The notes under the pieces were generated by a model. That model did no database searches. It saw nothing but the letters and a program-made list of their open reading frames with translations, and was not told the origin of the DNA. Position numbers and translations under genes: made by a program. This document shows positions 50,538-62,275 of a stretch of 64,000 nucleotides of DNA, piece after piece; the stretch's first letter is position 1; each line of letters starts with the position of its first letter. Location of the stretch: the NCBI GenBank assembly GCA_030159075.1, contig BROG01000005.1:3691001-3755000 (forward strand). Direction: 5' to 3'. Source of the stretch: Atrina japonica (lineage: Eukaryota; Mollusca; Bivalvia; Pterioida; Pinnidae).

Positions 50538-51510
50538 TGTTGCCTTTTAAGACAGATGTTCTCAATGACATTCAAATCATAGAATTTAACTATATCAGTT
50601 TGATTTTAAAAATTGTTAGTTTTGAAGATAGAAAAAACATAAAGACAATTTATAAAAGGAAAGTAAAACCATGAAAATGATTGTGTTGCATTCTGGAAAA
50701 GTATTATAAAGTCTGGACAACTCTAGTAAAAGTTGTTCTTTACATAAGTGATATGTTTGTTATTGATAAAAAATTGTATTTCTATGTCAGTGGAAAACCT
50801 TGATAGATAAAGAATATTTAATAACTTCAATACTGCAATGTCAAGGACGTTTATATGTTTTTATCAAATATTGCATAAACCATCAAAAATCCCTTTATGC
50901 AAACAAAGGGAGTGGCACAGTTGATTATGTATACAATACATTGGGAAAATAATAAATAAAAGGCAGGATATTGTGTAATTTAACTGACTTGGATCCTACA
51001 GAGCAGCTAGTAAAAGTAGTCCTTTTTGATTGTTGATTAATCTTAAAGCACTAGATACCCCAGCATAATATAAGGGTCTCAGCTGTCCAGTGAAGTCACT
51101 TGTATATAAAAGAAAACAAGTCTCATTTAAATTTCGTGTCTTTACCACTGGCGTTCTCTTGATCAGAATTAATTACAGACACACCCAGCTATGGACATAT
51201 TCATGTTACATGCATATTACAATGTACTTTTAATGTATTAGAAATACCGTGTGACTCCAAATTAATAATAAAAGCCATCTGTGATAATAATATGATGTAT
51301 AAAATGCATCAATAGGAACATATATAATATGAATTAATCTGTAGGTATTAAATCGTCTGAAAAATCCTGTAAGAATAAATACATGTACACAAAAATATGT
51401 ACACACTGAGTAAACATAACTTAATACATGTATAAGATATACTAGCTGTCACATATACATAATAATAAATATTACCATTACACATACTGAGGTCATACTC
51501 ACATTATCTC

Positions 51511-51515
51511 TCACA

Positions 51516-51547
<32 letters not shown>
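51511..51547. repeat. (AC)n microsatellite
   Basis: About 37 bp of CA/AC repeats with one CCC interruption. Confidence 0.88.
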
Positions 51548-51569
51548 ATAATAACTACAATGATAGAGT

Positions 51570-52432
51570 TACCCCTGTCATATAAAGTAATTACTACAAT
51601 GACACTGTTTTACCCATGCCATAAAAAATAATTACTACAGTAAAAGTGTTACCCATGCCATACAAAATAATTACCACAATGATAGTGTTATACCCATGCC
51701 ATACAAAATGATTACTTTAATGATAGTGTTACCCATGCCATACAAATAATTACTTTAATGATAGTGTTACCCATGCCATACAAAATAATTACTACAATGA
51801 TAGTGTTATACCCATGCCATACAAAATAATTACTTTAATGATAGTGTTACCCATGCCATACAAATAATTACTTTAATGATAGTGTTACCCATGCCATACA
51901 AAATAATTGCTACAATGATAGTGTTATACCCATGCCATACAAAATAATTACTTTAATGATAGTGTTACCCATGCCATACAAAATAATTACTACAATGATA
52001 GTGTTACCCATGCCATACAAAATAATTACTACAATGATAGTGTTATACCCATGCCATACAAAATAATTACTTTAATGATAGTGTTACCCATGCCATACAA
52101 AATAATTACTACAATGATAGTGTTACCCATGCCCTACAAAATAATTTACTACAATGATAGTGTGTTATACCCATGCCCATACAAAATAATTACTTTAATG
52201 ATAGTGTTACCCATGCCATACAAAATAATTACTACAATGATAGTGTTACCCATGCCTTACAAAATAATTACTACAATGATAGTGTTATACCCATGCCGTA
52301 CAAAATTATTACTGTAATGATAATGTTACCCATGCCATACCAATAATAACTTTAATGATAGTGTTACCCATGCCATACAAAATAATTACTACAATGATAG
52401 TGTTACCCATGTCTTACAAAATAATTACTAAT
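51570..52432. repeat. 39/42-bp minisatellite, ~21 copies
   Basis: Unit core ATGCCATACAAAATAATTAC, then TACAATGATAGTGTTACCC. Copies with TTATACCC are 3 bp longer and alternate with shorter ones. Units with TACTTTAAT and TACTACAAT also alternate, indicating a two-unit repeat. Open frame over 52,051-52,317 is a repeat artefact. Confidence 0.9.
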
Positions 52433-53216
52433 ATCAACTGAATTGTAAATATTAATGTGAAGAAATGGCAATAACAAATATCATTTGTAAATTACTCTTC
52501 AAGTCATTGTGATGTGAACTTTTATAGTTCTGTCATTTTTGTTGAACAACTGTTAAAAGATTCAATATTTGATCTAGTTCTACATAATATAGTTGTCATG
52601 TTTTAAGTATGGTATATAAATATCAAATATTTTTTAACACATCAAAGTTGTTTAAAATCTATATTGTCACAAGATCATTCCTGTCATTTGACAGATTTTA
52701 GGTGAGCAATGAAGAATATATAGTCACAATATTATCAGTGTATATTGACATTTCTCTTCTGATCACTAAGACAAACAACATACGTAGCCAGCCCATAGCC
52801 TATATAGAGGCTAATATTTACTGTCTCTTTTAACTCTAACATGGCCTTTAATGAGTGTTGTAGAATGGAAAATGGAACGAAAAATACAATTTACATAATA
52901 TTTTAACAAGATCAAAAGCATCACAAAACAATGGACCCATTTGCATCTCCAAAAGTTATTAGGTTCTTTATTTTTCATTTTGGATGTCGAAATTCAAAGA
53001 CACCACACAAATCAGATAATGAGTAATATAGTGTTACACTGTCTTTTGTATGAAACTATTATGTTCTCACTTTTTGATTTACCAAGAGTTTTATTAAAAA
53101 GTGAGAACATTTATAATCATGATCAGATTCATTTTTACAATTGCGAATAATAAATGGTAGAATAGTATGTAATTGTACTGGTGTCTTATTGAGTATCAAC
53201 TCTGTATTTCCAGTGG

Positions 53217-53307
53217 TTAACCCAATAACCCCTTAGGGCACATTTGGACTGGTCTAAGTCATTGATTTATTAAAGAGTCCATTGTTTTTCAGGGTTTGAT
53301 GAGTTAA
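53217..53307. mobile_element. ~90-bp MITE family A, copy 4 (reverse orientation)
   Basis: Left TTAACCCAATAACCCCTTAG, core TTTGGACTGGTCTAAGTCAT, right GGTTTGATGAGTTAA. Same orientation as copy 3. Confidence 0.8.
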
Positions 53308-54664
53308 GGGGTAATTTCATCATGCGTGTATATATAGCCTCAACATTGTATCCTTGTCAATACTGACAAACCAATCAAACAACATAAGTCGTACATTCTA
53401 AGGTATAATACCGATCTTTTATCGACTAGCCTCAACATCAATTGGCTTCATCCTTTCATTCAAGAAAATGTTGAAAATTAAACAATATTCTAGTGAACGA
53501 TATCTCTGAATCTTGCCCACATGGTGTCTTACTGACTGATGGACCAACTGCCAACAGACTGACGGAGACATGGCACTATCATTTTGTTCAATTTACTTGG
53601 CAAGAGGATAATGACAAGAAAATTTGTGTATAAAAGGTTAACGTGGCTAGGTATTGATGCTTGAGCTCACAACAAACAAAAAAACTCATCAGTGGTCTTG
53701 TGATACTAAATATTTGTATCAGGTTTTGTTGAATTCCCTTGAATTAGGGCATTGACAAATAAAGCAAGGGTGATAATTCTGTACATAACACATCCAGAGT
53801 ATTGCCACACTTAATACTTGCATCAAGTTTCTGACAAATAATGCATGGAATAACAAAGGTGAATGACTCTGTAAATGAGGGAGGGAAGTACTGTTGTGCT
53901 AAATGCAAATTTGTTCAAGACCATGCCAAACTGATAGGTTGGAGAGAACTCACAGTAGTTGACATATCTGTGTCTGAGGAATTAAACTAGTGGTGTCCCT
54001 TGTAACAGTATGAGTTACAGATAAAAGATGTTGTAATGACCTTGACATTGGTGTATAGCGTATGTCTAAATGTGATGCACTTCACAACAGCTGGTATTTG
54101 TGCAAATGGAACATATTCTTTGAACAACAACACAAAACAAAGTAACTGCTTGACTATTTTTATTCTGGTTGAGAATACAAAAACTGGAAAACTGATGATG
54201 ATGCAAATATATTTCAACAATATTTAGTTTAATTGGCTTATACATGTATGATATATACACCTACATAATGTACATGCATATCTATTTCCATTCTAAGTAC
54301 CTGTATTTTTATACTTTTACATTTGACTTTTAATAAACTTCAGTTCTCAGTGAATCGCACTACAAACTTTTACAAACAATTCTTTGTTGATATATAATGT
54401 AATTAATACATTTGTGGTTACATATGATCTCCTCCTATACACTAAGTGATAGGATTATCAAAGTACATGTAATTGTGAAGACAGGAAAAGCCCACAAACT
54501 ATAAACAGAAATTGACGAAACATTGTGGCATTATGTATTATGTAGAATTTGACAGAGTCTGCTGTCTGACTAATCATATGATACTACAATTACTAAAACA
54601 TGTGTTCTGCACATAATTCTCCTAATAATACAGTAATCATTGTATAACAGCCTTTGTTATCTTT

Positions 54665-55155
54665 TGTCAAGGCCTTCAATCTGTCTAGAGCTTGGTACTT
54701 GTAATTGAAGTAAAAGTCTTGAATCTGCCCAGAGCTCGGTATCTGTATATGAAGTAGAAGTCTTAAATCTGTCTAGAGCTTTGTAATAGCATTTGAAATT
54801 AAAGTATTGAATCTGTCAAGAGCTTGGTATGTTCTGTCTAGAAATTGAGTTAATTTTCTGTCAAGAGCTTGGTATAAGTGAGTCAGTGTTCTGTCTAGAG
54901 CTTGGTATAAGTGAGTCAGTGTTCTGTCTAGAGCTTGGTATAAGTGAGTCAGTGTTCTGTCTAGAGCTTGGTATAAGTGAGTCAGTGTTCTGTCTAGAGC
55001 TTGGTATAAAAGAGTCAGTGCTTTGTCTAGGGCTTGGTATAAGTGAGTTAATGTTCTGTCTAGAGCTTGATATAAGTCAGTAATGAGTATGTTCTGTCTA
55101 GAGCTTGGTATAAGTCATTAGTGAGTCAGTGTTCTGTCTAGAGCTTGGTACTTAC
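54665..55155. repeat. 33-bp minisatellite with older ~65-bp flank
   Basis: Regular units (54,850-55,070) have core GTCTAGAGCTTGGTATAAGT then GAGTCAGTGTTCT, 33 bp or 11 codons. The 5' flank (from 54,665) has diverged longer units with TCTGTCTAGAGCTTGGTA and AAGTAAAAGTCTTGAA. It lies 400 bp upstream of the exon 3 acceptor. Confidence 0.88.
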
Positions 55156-55559
55156 AACAGAAGCAATAACTTAGCAATGACACTTGACTGGTTGTCAACT
55201 ACCTGTCCATTTTAACTTCGATATATTTCTACACATAACATGCTGACAGTGTTAAGACATACAGTGAATATTTTTGTAAAAGTTGACTCTTGATTTTACA
55301 GGAGTTCAGTTGGTTTAGCAGTAAGGCGTGGATTTGACAAGAGCTTGGTTTTAGGTGGAGGTGATAGGACTGTCTTATGTCTTGTATTTCTCACTTCCAA
55401 TTGCAGTGATATCATAGTGATGTCTGACAAGACTTTTCTTTCTCCATTTATGAATTTCATCATTCTGATCATTCATATTGCTTTTCTGAAATCCAGAAAC
55501 ATTATTAAAAAGATATATTTTTACAGAATCAATTCTTATTATGTCATTTTGTTTTTCAG

Positions 55560-55687
55560 CCTCTGCAAAATTTGTTGAAAAGCATCCACTGGACAGACAT
55601 GTTCAATATGGAGTTTCCTTGCAGCTCAAGTGTAGAGTGGCTGGTATCCCTACTCCATCCATACAGTGGTTCAGAGGCAATAAAATG
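55560..55687 (+). CDS. Exon 3 of PTK7-like protein: first half of second Ig domain
   Basis: Codes for residues 122-164 (phase 1 in, phase 0 out). Acceptor GTTTTTCAG|CC; donor AAAATG|GTAAGT. It provides the first core cysteine (Cys146 in LQLKCRVAG) and the core Trp158 in PSIQWFRGNKM. EKHP (128-131) before it and IPTPSIQWFR recall PTK7 Ig2 (KHP... and HPRPTYQWFR in the human protein, from memory). If splicing failed at this donor, the frame would meet a stop at 55,712-55,714. The last ~17 exon bases and the donor are the template of the tandem array that follows. Confidence 0.88.
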
Positions 55688-57060
55688 GTAAGTCATAGAC
55701 TGGTACAGATTTAATAAAATGGTAAGTCATAGAGCAGTACAGAGGTAGTAATATGGTAAGTCATAGAAAGGTACAGAGACAGTAAAATGGTAAGCCATAA
55801 AAAGGTACAGAGATACTAAAATGGTAAGACATAGAATGGTACATAGGTAGTAAAATGGTAAGTCATAGAATAGTACAGAGATTGTAAAATGGTAAGTCAT
55901 AGAGCAGTACAGAGACAGTAAAATGGTAAGTCATAGAATGGTACAGAAGCAGAAAAATGGTAAGTCATAGAGCAGTACAGAGGTAGTAAAATGGTAAATC
56001 ATAGACTGGTACAGAGATAGTAAAATGGTAAGTCATAAAATGATACAGAGATAGTAAAATGGTAAGCCATAGAGTGATACAGAGATAGTAAAATGGTAAG
56101 TCATAGAATGGTAGAGGTAATAAAATGGTAAGTCATAGAGCAGTACAGAGACAGTAAAATGGTAAGTCATAGAGCAGTACAGAGATAGTAAAATGGTAAG
56201 TCATAGAGCAGTACAGAGATAGTAAAATGGTAAGTCATAGAATGGTAGAGGTAATAAAATGGTAAGTCATAGAGCAGTACAGAGACAGTAAAATGGTAAG
56301 TCATAGAGCAGTACAGAGATAGTAAAATGGTAAGTCATAGAATGGTAGAGGTAATAAAATGGTAAATCATAGAGCAGTACAGAGACAGTAAAATGGTAAG
56401 TCATAGAATGGTACAGAAGCAGAAAAATGGTAAGTCATAGAGCAGTACAGAAATAGTAAAATGGTAAGTCATAGAGCAGTACAGAGGTAGTAAAATGGTA
56501 AGTCATAGAATTGTACAGAGGTAATAAAATGGTAAGTCATAGAATGGTAGAGGTAATAAAATGGTAAGTCATAGAGCAGTACAGAGACAGTAAAATGGTA
56601 AGTCATAGAATGGTACAGAGATAGTAAAATGGTAATTCATAGAATGGTACAGAGGTAATAAAATGGTAAGTCATAGAATGGTAGAGGTAATAAAATGGTA
56701 AGTCATAGAGCAGTACAGAGACAGTAAAATGGTAAGTCATAGAGCAGTACAGAGGTAGTAAAATGGTAAGTCATAGAATGGTACAGAGGTAATAAAATGG
56801 TAAGTCATAGAATGGTACAGAGATAGTAAAATGGTAAGTCATAGAATGGTACAGAGGTCATAAAATGGTAAGTCATAGAATGGTACAGAGATAGTAAAAT
56901 GGTAAGTCATAGAATGGTACAGAGATAGTAAAATGGTAAGTCATAGAATGGTACAGAGATAGTAAAATGGTAAGTCAAGGAATGGTATAGAGGCAGTAAA
57001 ATTGTAAGTCATAGAATGGTATAGAAGCAAAAAAATGGTAAGTTATAGAGTGGTAAGTCA
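55688..57060 (+). repeat. Splice-donor minisatellite: ~42 copies of the exon 3/intron 3 junction
   Basis: Tandem units of about 31-34 bp, consensus GTACAGAGATAGTAAAATGG then TAAGTCATAGARYRG. Counting by eye there are about 42 copies, and about 36 keep an exact GTAAGT after G (G|GTAAGT). Exceptions are GTAAGC, GTAAGAC, GTAAATC and GTAATTC. The real junction, CAGAGGCAATAAAATG|GTAAGTCATAG, matches units such as ACAGAGGTAATAAAATG|GTAAGTCATAG with about two changes. The array therefore derives from the functional donor and starts at it. Recurring blocks, such as pairs of the shorter GGTAGAGGTAATAAAATGG unit and the longer one, show higher-order duplication. The 3' end decays from about 57,000. Confidence 0.93.
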
Positions 57061-57439
57061 TATGCAACAACACAGTTGTTCGAAGGACATGAAATGATAA
57101 GTCACAGAGTAGCACATAGACAGTAACAATATGTTTTACAGCAATAGCAAATAGGTGATTAAATTGTAAATAGTACAGGCCACCCTCTAGGTGGCTAAGT
57201 GATGGCACGTTTACTTAACAGGTAGACAGTATATTATTGTTTACTATCAGAGTATAATACTATAATAGATTTGGATAAATTTCTGAAACAAGTTATCTAT
57301 TTCATTAAGTATCTGTCATTCTGAGGTCTTAGAGCTAGAAATTGTGTTCCTTAATACAGAATCTTTTAGACCTTCAAGAATATTGTTATCAAATGTGATA
57401 CAAATATTTAGATTTCAGTTTAATGTTTTTATTTTTCAG
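57061..57439 (+). other. Rest of intron 3
   Basis: AT-rich intronic DNA ending in TTTTTATTTTTCAG, a good pyrimidine tract and acceptor for exon 4. No other feature seen. Intron 3 as a whole is 55,688-57,439 (1,752 bp), and most of it is the donor array. Confidence 0.7.
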
Positions 57440-57623
57440 ATCACAACTTCAGAACATGGACTCTTGATATTTACAAATCTAACCCAGCCACATGTTGTCA
57501 CTTCTGTATTGTACATTAAAAATGTGACAAGTAACATATCTTACAAATGTCAAGCAATGAACAACCATACAGAGGGACCGACAATTATTGATCGAAGTGC
57601 CCAGGTAGTGGTACTACAAAAAG
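57440..57623 (+). CDS. Exon 4 of PTK7-like protein: second half of second Ig domain
   Basis: Codes for residues 165-225 (phase 0 in, phase 1 out; acceptor TTTTTCAG, donor AAAG|GTAATT). The second core cysteine is Cys201 in SYKCQAMNN. The usual D.G.Y.C motif is modified (SNISYKC, lacking the Asp and Gly). NxS/T sequons lie at Asn177, Asn192, Asn196 and Asn206, so the domain is probably heavily glycosylated. The phase-1 exit matches the class of introns that border Ig domains, so the next exon should begin a third Ig domain; none was found before 64,000. A phase-0 intron splitting an Ig domain is common in this superfamily. Confidence 0.85.
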
Positions 57624-58629
57624 GTAATTATTTGACTTTTGTGATGAGTATAGGGATGTTTTCTATAGTCAGATATTTGTGATACACAGGTGTCCGCTTT
57701 TTAAATGGATACTATACAGGGGTTTATTCTACGGGTTGTAATTTTCATGTTTTTTCTCTCTTTCCTGAAAGGATCACAATCTTTTGAATTCATGGATAGG
57801 GAGTAGCTTAACATAAGATCAGGTTCTGCAAAAACAGTCTATAATATATTACAATTAATCATTTTATCAGGAACTTATTCACTGTTTCTTAAATTCATAG
57901 TTTTATCAACACCATGAATATAGAGAATATTAACAATGCTAGTTATTTTCCCCTGTACATAAATGTATGCATGCAATAGATTGAGATGATGTGAGTGCAG
58001 TAAATTAGTCTTACAATGAACTGCTCATAGTTATTTGCTGGTAGAGTTTACAATTTAGTGAGATTGGGAAGCTGAGTGGCTATGAGTTTTTTGTGTCCAT
58101 CTGTGGATCAGTCCAACGGGTTAAGATTTTGGTTAAAGTATTGCAGTTGCTCACCATTTACTTAATAATGGTCCTACAAGGAGGCAACATGTATTGATTT
58201 CTTCGAAACTCTCAGAACACTTGTTTATTACATTGTTACTTTACATACTGCCAATGTATTTGTGAACAGGTGAAGTACCACAAATTGTGACCTGTACTAT
58301 GGACATGCCGACATAGCTTGAGATCTGTGACATGCCATACCCACTGTGAAACACTCATAAGCTCACAATAAGCATGTGTATGTCAGGAGATGACAAAGAA
58401 ATGATTTCTATTTGTGCAGTACTCATTTCGGACCCAGATTCAAAACCACAACCTCTTGCTCACAAAGTAAAGACTCAAACCCCAAACCTACACTGTGAAG
58501 CAATTTTTCACAGGTTTAAATGTGAGCTTAATCATACTTGTGATCTGCTGACACATTCCTGCTACAAAGTCAGTACTAAAAATGAACATCACAGGTCTGT
58601 CAGCTGATACTTACAGATTCTAGGTATTG

Positions 58630-58967
58630 CTTACTATGGTCTAGTGATAGAGTGCTCAGTTTGGAAGCCGAAGGTCCAGGGTTTGATTCCTGGACTGGGT
58701 CATACCACAGACTTTAAATATGGTAGTGACTGTTTCTTCACCAAGCACTCGGATACAAATTGAAAGTAATGAGTCTTTCAGAAGACACTGAAAACCGAGG
58801 TCTCGTGACGTGGAAGGTATGGCATGTTAAAGGACCGTCACTGCATTGGTGTCAGTCTATAGCACAGGCCAACATTTTTAGGACTTCACCTAAAGCTGCT
58901 GACATCACCATCTAATTGAAAAACTTTCGTGAGATTTTAAACAACAATCAAACAAACAAAAAACAGG
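58630..58967 (+). mobile_element. tRNA-derived SINE with 12-bp target-site duplication
   Basis: TTCTAGGTATTG occurs directly before (58,618-58,629) and after (58,968-58,979) the element, a perfect 12-bp target-site duplication. The head has an A-box-like TGGTCTAGTGATAGAGTG and a B-box GGGTTTGATTCC. The 3' half (CATGTTAAAGGACCGTCACT, GCACAGGCCAACATTTTTAG, tail TTTAAACAACAATCAAACAA) is homologous to the SINE at 23,516. The head differs from that copy, so the two share a 3' domain on different tRNA heads. Sense orientation in intron 4. Confidence 0.88.
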
Positions 58968-60366
58968 TTCTAGGTATTGGTAGGTGCCCTTGGTTTAACA
59001 ACTTTTATTGCATTGCTAAAGTGTAAAACAGTATTAAACAGTATTTAAAAGCCTTTCACTGTTGTCAGAGTTGTTAGTCATTTACAACGCTTCTTTTTAA
59101 AGATATACTTTGTATATTAAGCTTTCATCATTTGTATCCATCGGGCAAGTTTTTGTGACAGAGATGTTTAATGCTGTTTTCCCATATGATGTCTCAATTA
59201 GACAGTTCTAATGAAATACAAAAATCTTGTCATAAAACTTATCAACTGTGAAAAATGTATTGAAGGAAACTTGTTTTACATTTGTGAAATTGAATTTACA
59301 TGCATATTTATAGAAATATTTCTCTTTCAAGAAATAAGTTTCTTATTATGGATCATACGCTATACTGGGGTCCTGTCATGCAGCTTGTATTGGATTTGTT
59401 ACGAGTTTGTCATGAATTGATTAGGTGACAAATGTATATGTACCAAGTTAACTGTGGGTTTCTGTTTGGTTTTTGTCATACCAGATTATCAAACACATGG
59501 ACTAACATACAGACAAATTTATTGCATTTTTGGTTGTCTATGGTATTTATCATCCTGTCAGGAAATTAAAGTGGAGGTAATTGTGTCAATCAGACTAAAT
59601 CTATGAAGTACAACTATTTCTTGACATGGAAGATTATGAATATTTATAATTATGTAACTCTTTCAATGTGATGAACATCAAAATCTGACATTTATGTATT
59701 TTGTTTGTTTATATATGTCTTTAAATAACGGTGGAGGACATTTTTACCATTTCAAACAACATATACATGTACTTATATTTTGTCTTACCTTTTACCTGGA
59801 CTAAGAATCATCAATCTTAATTAATCAAATGCTGGTTATTTTCTTGAATAATAATTAGCTTAAAAGATTTCATGGCTTATTTCATCTAGTAATGAAGATA
59901 TATTGCATTTTTACAACCATTCTTAAATAGGATTATTACCTTACATCCATAATTCATTTTTCGCTGTAGTACAGTACAACTATATTGCCACGTATGTGTA
60001 CACATACTGGAAAGTGCATATCAATGGCTCCTGTACGTGATATCATGACAAGTTAGATCCTGACTTGATGACTCCATTATCATGACATGTAATATGCAAC
60101 TTATTGACTTTATTCTATTTCATGACATTTTAGCATCTGAATTTTTTTCATTTTTTTCACACTTGTATATGTTGCTGTACAAGTTGTGTACCTAGAACAT
60201 ACTCTTGCTACCGCAGTAACGCTTTGAATCACAAATGTTGTTAGTAATTGTAACGATTACAAAGGTAGAGAAACTGAGAGTTATAATGTACAATTGATTT
60301 GATAATCTTTTGTTAAGTTTAAGAAGTTTATAGAATCTACTGTATAATACCATTTATTTAGCATCT

Positions 60367-61500
60367 TATTTACTGACTCTGCATCAGCAACTTGACTTCT
60401 AAAACCTTCTTTTCTGACTTTGTATTAGCAACATGACTTCTAAAACCTTCTTTACTGACTCTGTATTTAGCGACTGGACTTCTAAATACTTTTCTGACTC
60501 TATATTAGCGACTTGACTTCTAAAACCTTCTTTTCTGACTTTGTATTTAGCAACTTGACTTCTAAAACCTTCTTTTCTGACTCTATATTAGCAACTTGAC
60601 TTCTAAAACCTTCTTTCTGACTTTGTATTTAGCAACTTGACTTCTAAAACCTTCTTTTCTGACTCTATATTAGCAGCATGATATCTTAAACCTTCTATAC
60701 TGACTCCATATTTAGCAACTTGACTTCTAAAACTTTCTTTTCTGACTCTATAATAGCAACTTGACTTCTAAAACCTTCTTTACTGACTCTGTATTTAGCA
60801 ACTGGACTTCTAAAACCTTCTTTTCTGACTCTATATTAGCAACTTGACTTCTAAAACCTTCTTTACTGACCATGTATTTAGCGACTTGACTTTTAAAACC
60901 TTCTTTTCTGACTTTATATTAGGAACATGACTTCTAAAACCTTTACTAACTGTGTATTTAGCAACTCGACTTCTAAAATCTTCTTTTCTGACTCTATATT
61001 AGCGACTGGACTTCTAAAACCTTCTTTTCTGACTCTTATATTAGCAACTTGACTTCTAAAATCTTATTTACTGGCTCTATATTTAGCAACTTGACTTCTA
61101 AAATCTTATTTACTGACTCTGTATTTAGCAACTTGACTTCTAAAATCTTATTTACTGACTCTGTATTTAGCAACTTGACTTCTAAAATCTTCCTTTCTGG
61201 CTCTATATTTAGCAACTTGACTTCTAAAATCTTCCTTTCTGGCTCTATATTTAGCAACTTGACTTCTAAAATCTTCTTTACTGACTCTCTATTTAGCAAC
61301 TTGACTTTTAAAATCTTATTTACTGACTCTATATTTAGCAACTTGACTTCTAAAATCTTATTTACTAACTCTGTATTAGCAACTGGACTTCTAAAACCTT
61401 ATTTACTGACTCTGTATTAGCAACTGGACTTCTAAAACCTTTTTATGGACTCAGTATTTAGTGACTTGACTTCTAACACCTGCTTTACTGACTAATTATT
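60367..61500. repeat. 41-42-bp minisatellite, ~27 copies
   Basis: Unit core CTGACTCTRTATTTAGCAAC then TTGACTTCTAAAACCTTCTT. Early copies alternate ATATTAGCA and GTATTTAGCA variants; later copies (61,050-61,400) are 42 bp with AAAATCTTATTTACTGACTC, which keeps frames open on both strands (artefact). Confidence 0.9.
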
Positions 61501-61504
61501 TAAC

Positions 61505-62275
61505 AACTTCTAACATCTGAATTTTCAACTCTTTTGAATTTCATGACATCTAGCACCTGGCATGTTGACTCTATATTTCTTGCCACGAAAATAACATCTG
61601 ACATGTCAACTCTGTATTTGATGTCATGACATGAAGCATGTGACATGCTGAATGACATGCAGCACCTGACATGTCAACTCTGTATTTGATGTCATAACAT
61701 GTGACATGCTGACTTTATGTTTAAGATCATGACATGAAGAAGTTGACATTGATGTCATGACATATAGCTTTTGACATGTCAACTCTTTATTTGATGTCAT
61801 GACATTAGCTCTTGACATGTCAACTCAATTGAAATCTATGACATGTAGCTTTTGACATGTCAACTCTATTTGATGTCATGGAATGTGGCACTTGACATGT
61901 CATCTCTGTATTTGATGTCATGACATCTAGTTCTTGACATGTTGGCTCTACTGAATTCTGTGACATATAGCACTGACATGTCAACTCTTTTGTGTCATGA
62001 CATTTAGATGTGACATCTTGACTACTGCATTTTATGAAATGTAGCTTTTGACATGTCAACTCTATTTGATGTCATGACATGTAGCTCTTGATATGTTGAC
62101 TCTGTATTTGATGTCATGACATGTAGCTTTTGACATGTTGACTCTATTGAATTCTATGACATGTAGCACTTGACATGTCAACTTTATTTGATGTCATGGC
62201 ATGTAGCTCTTGACATGTTGACTCTGTATTTGATGTCTTGTCAAGCTCATTGCTTGTTGACTTTGATGTTATAAT
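61505..62275. repeat. ~44-bp minisatellite rich in TGACATGTCA palindromes
   Basis: About 17 irregular units combining TGACATGTCAACTCTATTTG and ATGTCATGACATGTAGCTCT. Two perfect 10-bp palindromes, TGACATGTCA and TGTCATGACA, recur in most units. It follows the previous array directly, and both share GACTCTGTATTTGATG-like or GACTCTATATT-like segments, so one may have evolved from the other. Confidence 0.85.

Larger units (their letters stand above)
41540..55559 (+). other. Intron 2 (~14.0 kb), repeat-rich
   Basis: Bounded by GTATGT and GTTTTTCAG. No additional convincing exon was found. It carries four copies of a ~90-bp MITE, an antisense SINE and several minisatellites listed separately. Stretches with nothing recognisable include 41,560-42,420, 42,640-43,560, 45,000-46,130, 46,400-47,790, 47,890-48,900, 50,540-51,500, 52,440-53,210 and 53,310-54,660. 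Small open frames here (for example 45,783-45,968 and 54,036-54,227) have no domain. Confidence 0.6.

Noticed and set aside
52051..52317. 88-codon repetitive frame
   Set aside because: 39/42-bp minisatellite artefact.
54850..55070. GTGAGT and CAG motifs in the 33-bp array as further decoy splice sites
   Set aside because: The bases before GTGAGT (ATAA) fit a donor poorly and the array is not derived from an exon edge, unlike the intron 3 array.
58374..58607. Cysteine-containing 77-codon frame after exon 4
   Set aside because: Lacks the Trp and spacing of an Ig domain and has no phase-1 acceptor; part may be a degenerate tRNA-like repeat.
61036..61420. Long frames on both strands in the 42-bp array
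   Set aside because: Unit of 14 codons without stop; no independent coding evidence.
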